DNA of 6,568 nucleotides from positions 1 through 6,568 of the forward strand of contig CALCWL010000288.1 of assembly GCA_937906285.1 (NCBI GenBank). The letters run 5' to 3'. Under the pieces are notes generated by a model. It was not told the origin of the DNA and did no database searches. It was given only the letters and a program-made list of their open reading frames with translations. Below, piece by piece: positions 5,151 to 6,568 of the stretch. A program made the translations under genes and the position numbers. How positions within the stretch are numbered: position 1 is the first letter of the stretch; each line of letters begins with the position of its first letter. This stretch comes from an uncultured Rhodanobacter sp. Its GTDB lineage: Bacteria > Pseudomonadota > Gammaproteobacteria > Xanthomonadales > Rhodanobacteraceae.

Positions 5151-5983
5151 TTCGCCGCTCCGGCAAAACCCAGCTCGGCGGCGTAGTCGCCGGCCGGATA
5201 ACGGAACGGAATCGGGCCGTCCGCCTCGCCGCCGAAGAACTGCCGCGTCCACGGCGAGCCGTCGTCGGCGATCGTCGCCGGGTCGCCCTGCGCCACCACC
5301 TTGCCGTTGGAAAGCAGCGCCACGTGGTGGGCGATGCGCTGCACCGCGGGCAGTTCATGCGAGACCAGCACGCTGGTGATGCCGAGGGTCTGGTTCAGCG
5401 TCTGGATCAGCTTCAGTACCTGGTTCAGCGCCACCGGGTCGAGTCCCACGAACGGCTCGTCGTACAGGATCAGCTGCGGGTCGAACACGATCGCCCGCGC
5501 CAGCGCCACCCGCCGCGCCATGCCGCCGGACAGCTCGTTCGGCATCAGCCGCGCGGCGCCGCGCAAACCCACCGCCTGCAGCTTCATCAGCACCAGGTTG
5601 CGGATCAGCACCTCGGGCAGTTTCGTGTGCTGGCGCAGCGGGAACGCCACGTTCTCGAACACGTCGAAATCGGTCAGCAGTGCGGAGTTCTGGAACAGGT
5701 AGCCCACGCCCTCGCGCAGCTTGTACAGCTCCTCGCGCGACAGCTCGGCGACATTGTGGCCGTCGACGTGGACACTGCCGGCATCGGCGCGCATCTGCCC
5801 GGTGATGTGCTTGAGCAGGGTGGTCTTGCCGGTGCCGCTGGGGCCCATGATCGCGGTGACCTTGCCGCGCGGGATGTCCAGGTCCAGCGCATCGAAGATG
5901 GTCTTGCCGTTGAGCACCGTGGTCAGCCCGCGGATGCGCACCAGGGTGGCGTCGTCAGGCGTGGCGCGAGCGGTTTCGTTCAT
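5147..5983 (-). CDS. mlaF: Mla ABC transporter ATPase MlaF
   Basis: MlaF is the cytoplasmic ATPase that powers phospholipid movement through MlaE. The 278-residue protein has all ABC motifs: Walker A GPSGTGKTT (47-55), Q-loop LFQ (Q98), signature LSGGM (151-155), Walker B LILYDE (171-176, catalytic E176), D-loop after VGLDP, and switch His209 in VSHE. MKLQAVGLRGAARLMPNELSGG closely matches E. coli MlaF. The C-terminal extension contains DGPIPFRYPAGDY (255-267), also conserved in E. coli, where this tail takes part in subunit and MlaB contacts. The ATG at 5983 was chosen because it aligns with other MlaF starts; an in-frame TTG at 6013 would add 10 low-complexity residues. No clear Shine-Dalgarno sequence precedes either. 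It is the first mla gene, 74 bases after gmk, with no convincing promoter in that gap. Confidence 0.96.
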   Translation of the reverse strand: MNETARATPDDATLVRIRGLTTVLNGKTIFDALDLDIPRGKVTAIMGPSGTGKTTLLKHITGQMRADAGSVHVDGHNVAELSREELYKLREGVGYLFQNSALLTDFDVFENVAFPLRQHTKLPEVLIRNLVLMKLQAVGLRGAARLMPNELSGGMARRVALARAIVFDPQLILYDEPFVGLDPVALNQVLKLIQTLNQTLGITSVLVSHELPAVQRIAHHVALLSNGKVVAQGDPATIADDGSPWTRQFFGGEADGPIPFRYPAGDYAAELGFAGAAK

Positions 5984-6057
5984 GGGCGGCAACAGCGGTG
6001 GGGAAGCGGACAAGGTAGCGGAAGCGTCGGACTAAGACCATGCGCAGGCGCCGCGGT

Positions 6058-6568
6058 TCAACCGACCTCGCCATCCAGCAGCTCGGCGATCAGCGCCTCG
6101 TGCCGGCGCAGTTGCAGCGCGCCGCGCAGACGCACCGCGCGCACGATCGCCTGCAGATCGTCCAGCGCCTCGTCGAACGCGTCGTTGACCAGGATGTAGT
6201 CGAACTCGTGCGCGTGGGCGATCTCGCCACGCGAATTGCGCAGCCGGCGCTCGATCACCTCGGCGCTGTCCGAACCCCGGCCGCGCAGGCGCCGTTCGAG
6301 TTCCGCCCGCGACGGCGGCAGGATGAACACGCCGACGCAGTCGGACTTGCTCGCGCGGATCTGCTGGGCGCCCTGCCAGTCGATCTCCAGCAGCACGTCG
6401 CGACCCTGCGCCAGCAGCTCCTGCACGGTGGTGCGCGAGGTGCCGTAGAGGTTGCCGTGCACCTCGGCATGCTCCAGGAAGATGCCTTCGGCGATCTGCC
6501 GCTCGAACTCGGCCCGCTCGACGAAATAGTAGTGCCGCCCGTACTGCTCGCCCGGCCGCGGCGGCCGC
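6058..6568 (-). CDS. gmk: Guanylate kinase, 3' part (5' end beyond window)
   Basis: Guanylate kinase phosphorylates GMP or dGMP to the diphosphate using ATP, an essential step in GTP supply. The last 169 residues are present; the P-loop and roughly the first 35-40 residues are outside the right edge. Visible motifs include RPGEQYGRHYYFVERAEFE near the start (GMP-binding region), FLEHAEVHGNLYGTS, LLEIDWQGAQQIR, VFILPPSRAELERRLRGRGSDS (lid region) and the late FDYILVNDAFDEALDDLQAIVRA. All match E. coli Gmk closely. The stop is at 6058-6060. In E. coli gmk sits close to rpoZ and spoT; here the mla operon follows in the same direction, starting 74 bases downstream. The gene is judged intact apart from the window edge. 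Confidence 0.96.
   Translation of the reverse strand, partial: RPPRPGEQYGRHYYFVERAEFERQIAEGIFLEHAEVHGNLYGTSRTTVQELLAQGRDVLLEIDWQGAQQIRASKSDCVGVFILPPSRAELERRLRGRGSDSAEVIERRLRNSRGEIAHAHEFDYILVNDAFDEALDDLQAIVRAVRLRGALQLRRHEALIAELLDGEVG

Noticed and set aside
4336..5358. 340-codon open frame on the minus strand overlapping mlaE and mlaF
   Set aside because: Out of frame with both genes, Arg-rich, and lacking membrane helices where MlaE has them.
5984..6013. TTG start adding 10 residues to MlaF
   Set aside because: The added residues are Pro/Ser/Leu-rich, no ribosome site precedes them, and the ATG at 5983 matches the family start.

Overview
The window is GC-rich chromosomal DNA from a Gram-negative bacterium. 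The core genes spoT, rpoZ and gmk and a complete Mla lipid-transport set read as gammaproteobacterial. The GC content and protein flavour suggest the Xanthomonadales/Lysobacterales (for example Rhodanobacteraceae), but that placement is inference from recalled protein families, not a search. No mobile element, CRISPR array, tRNA or rRNA is visible. Coding density is high; the only sizeable non-coding stretch is the 198-base divergent region between rpoZ and mlaA.

Layout from left to right: the 5' two-fifths or so of spoT on the minus strand (running off the left edge), then rpoZ (minus) with a good sigma70-type promoter. Next comes the divergent rpoZ/mlaA intergenic region, which holds a 20-base palindrome over the likely mlaA -10 element. 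mlaA follows on the plus strand, and meets mlaB tail to tail 19 bases later. The minus-strand operon reads mlaF-mlaE-mlaD-mlaC-mlaB (5983 down to 2445). Upstream of it, on the same strand, is the 3' part of gmk, running off the right edge.

The genes form two functional groups. gmk, rpoZ and spoT are the nucleotide and stringent-response core (GMP kinase, RNA polymerase omega, ppGpp synthetase/hydrolase) and are neighbours in E. coli. Here the entire Mla pathway lies between gmk and rpoZ. Mla moves phospholipids between the outer and inner membranes: MlaA is the outer-membrane lipoprotein, MlaC the periplasmic shuttle, and MlaFEDB the inner-membrane ABC complex. All six components are present in one locus, whereas in E. 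coli mlaA is unlinked.

The most notable feature is MlaD. It carries two complete tandem MCE domains, aligned without gaps at a 119-residue offset and about 60% identical over the core, where E. coli MlaD has one. This predicts a two-ring MlaD hexamer, between single-ring MlaD and the multi-ring PqiB and LetB tunnels.
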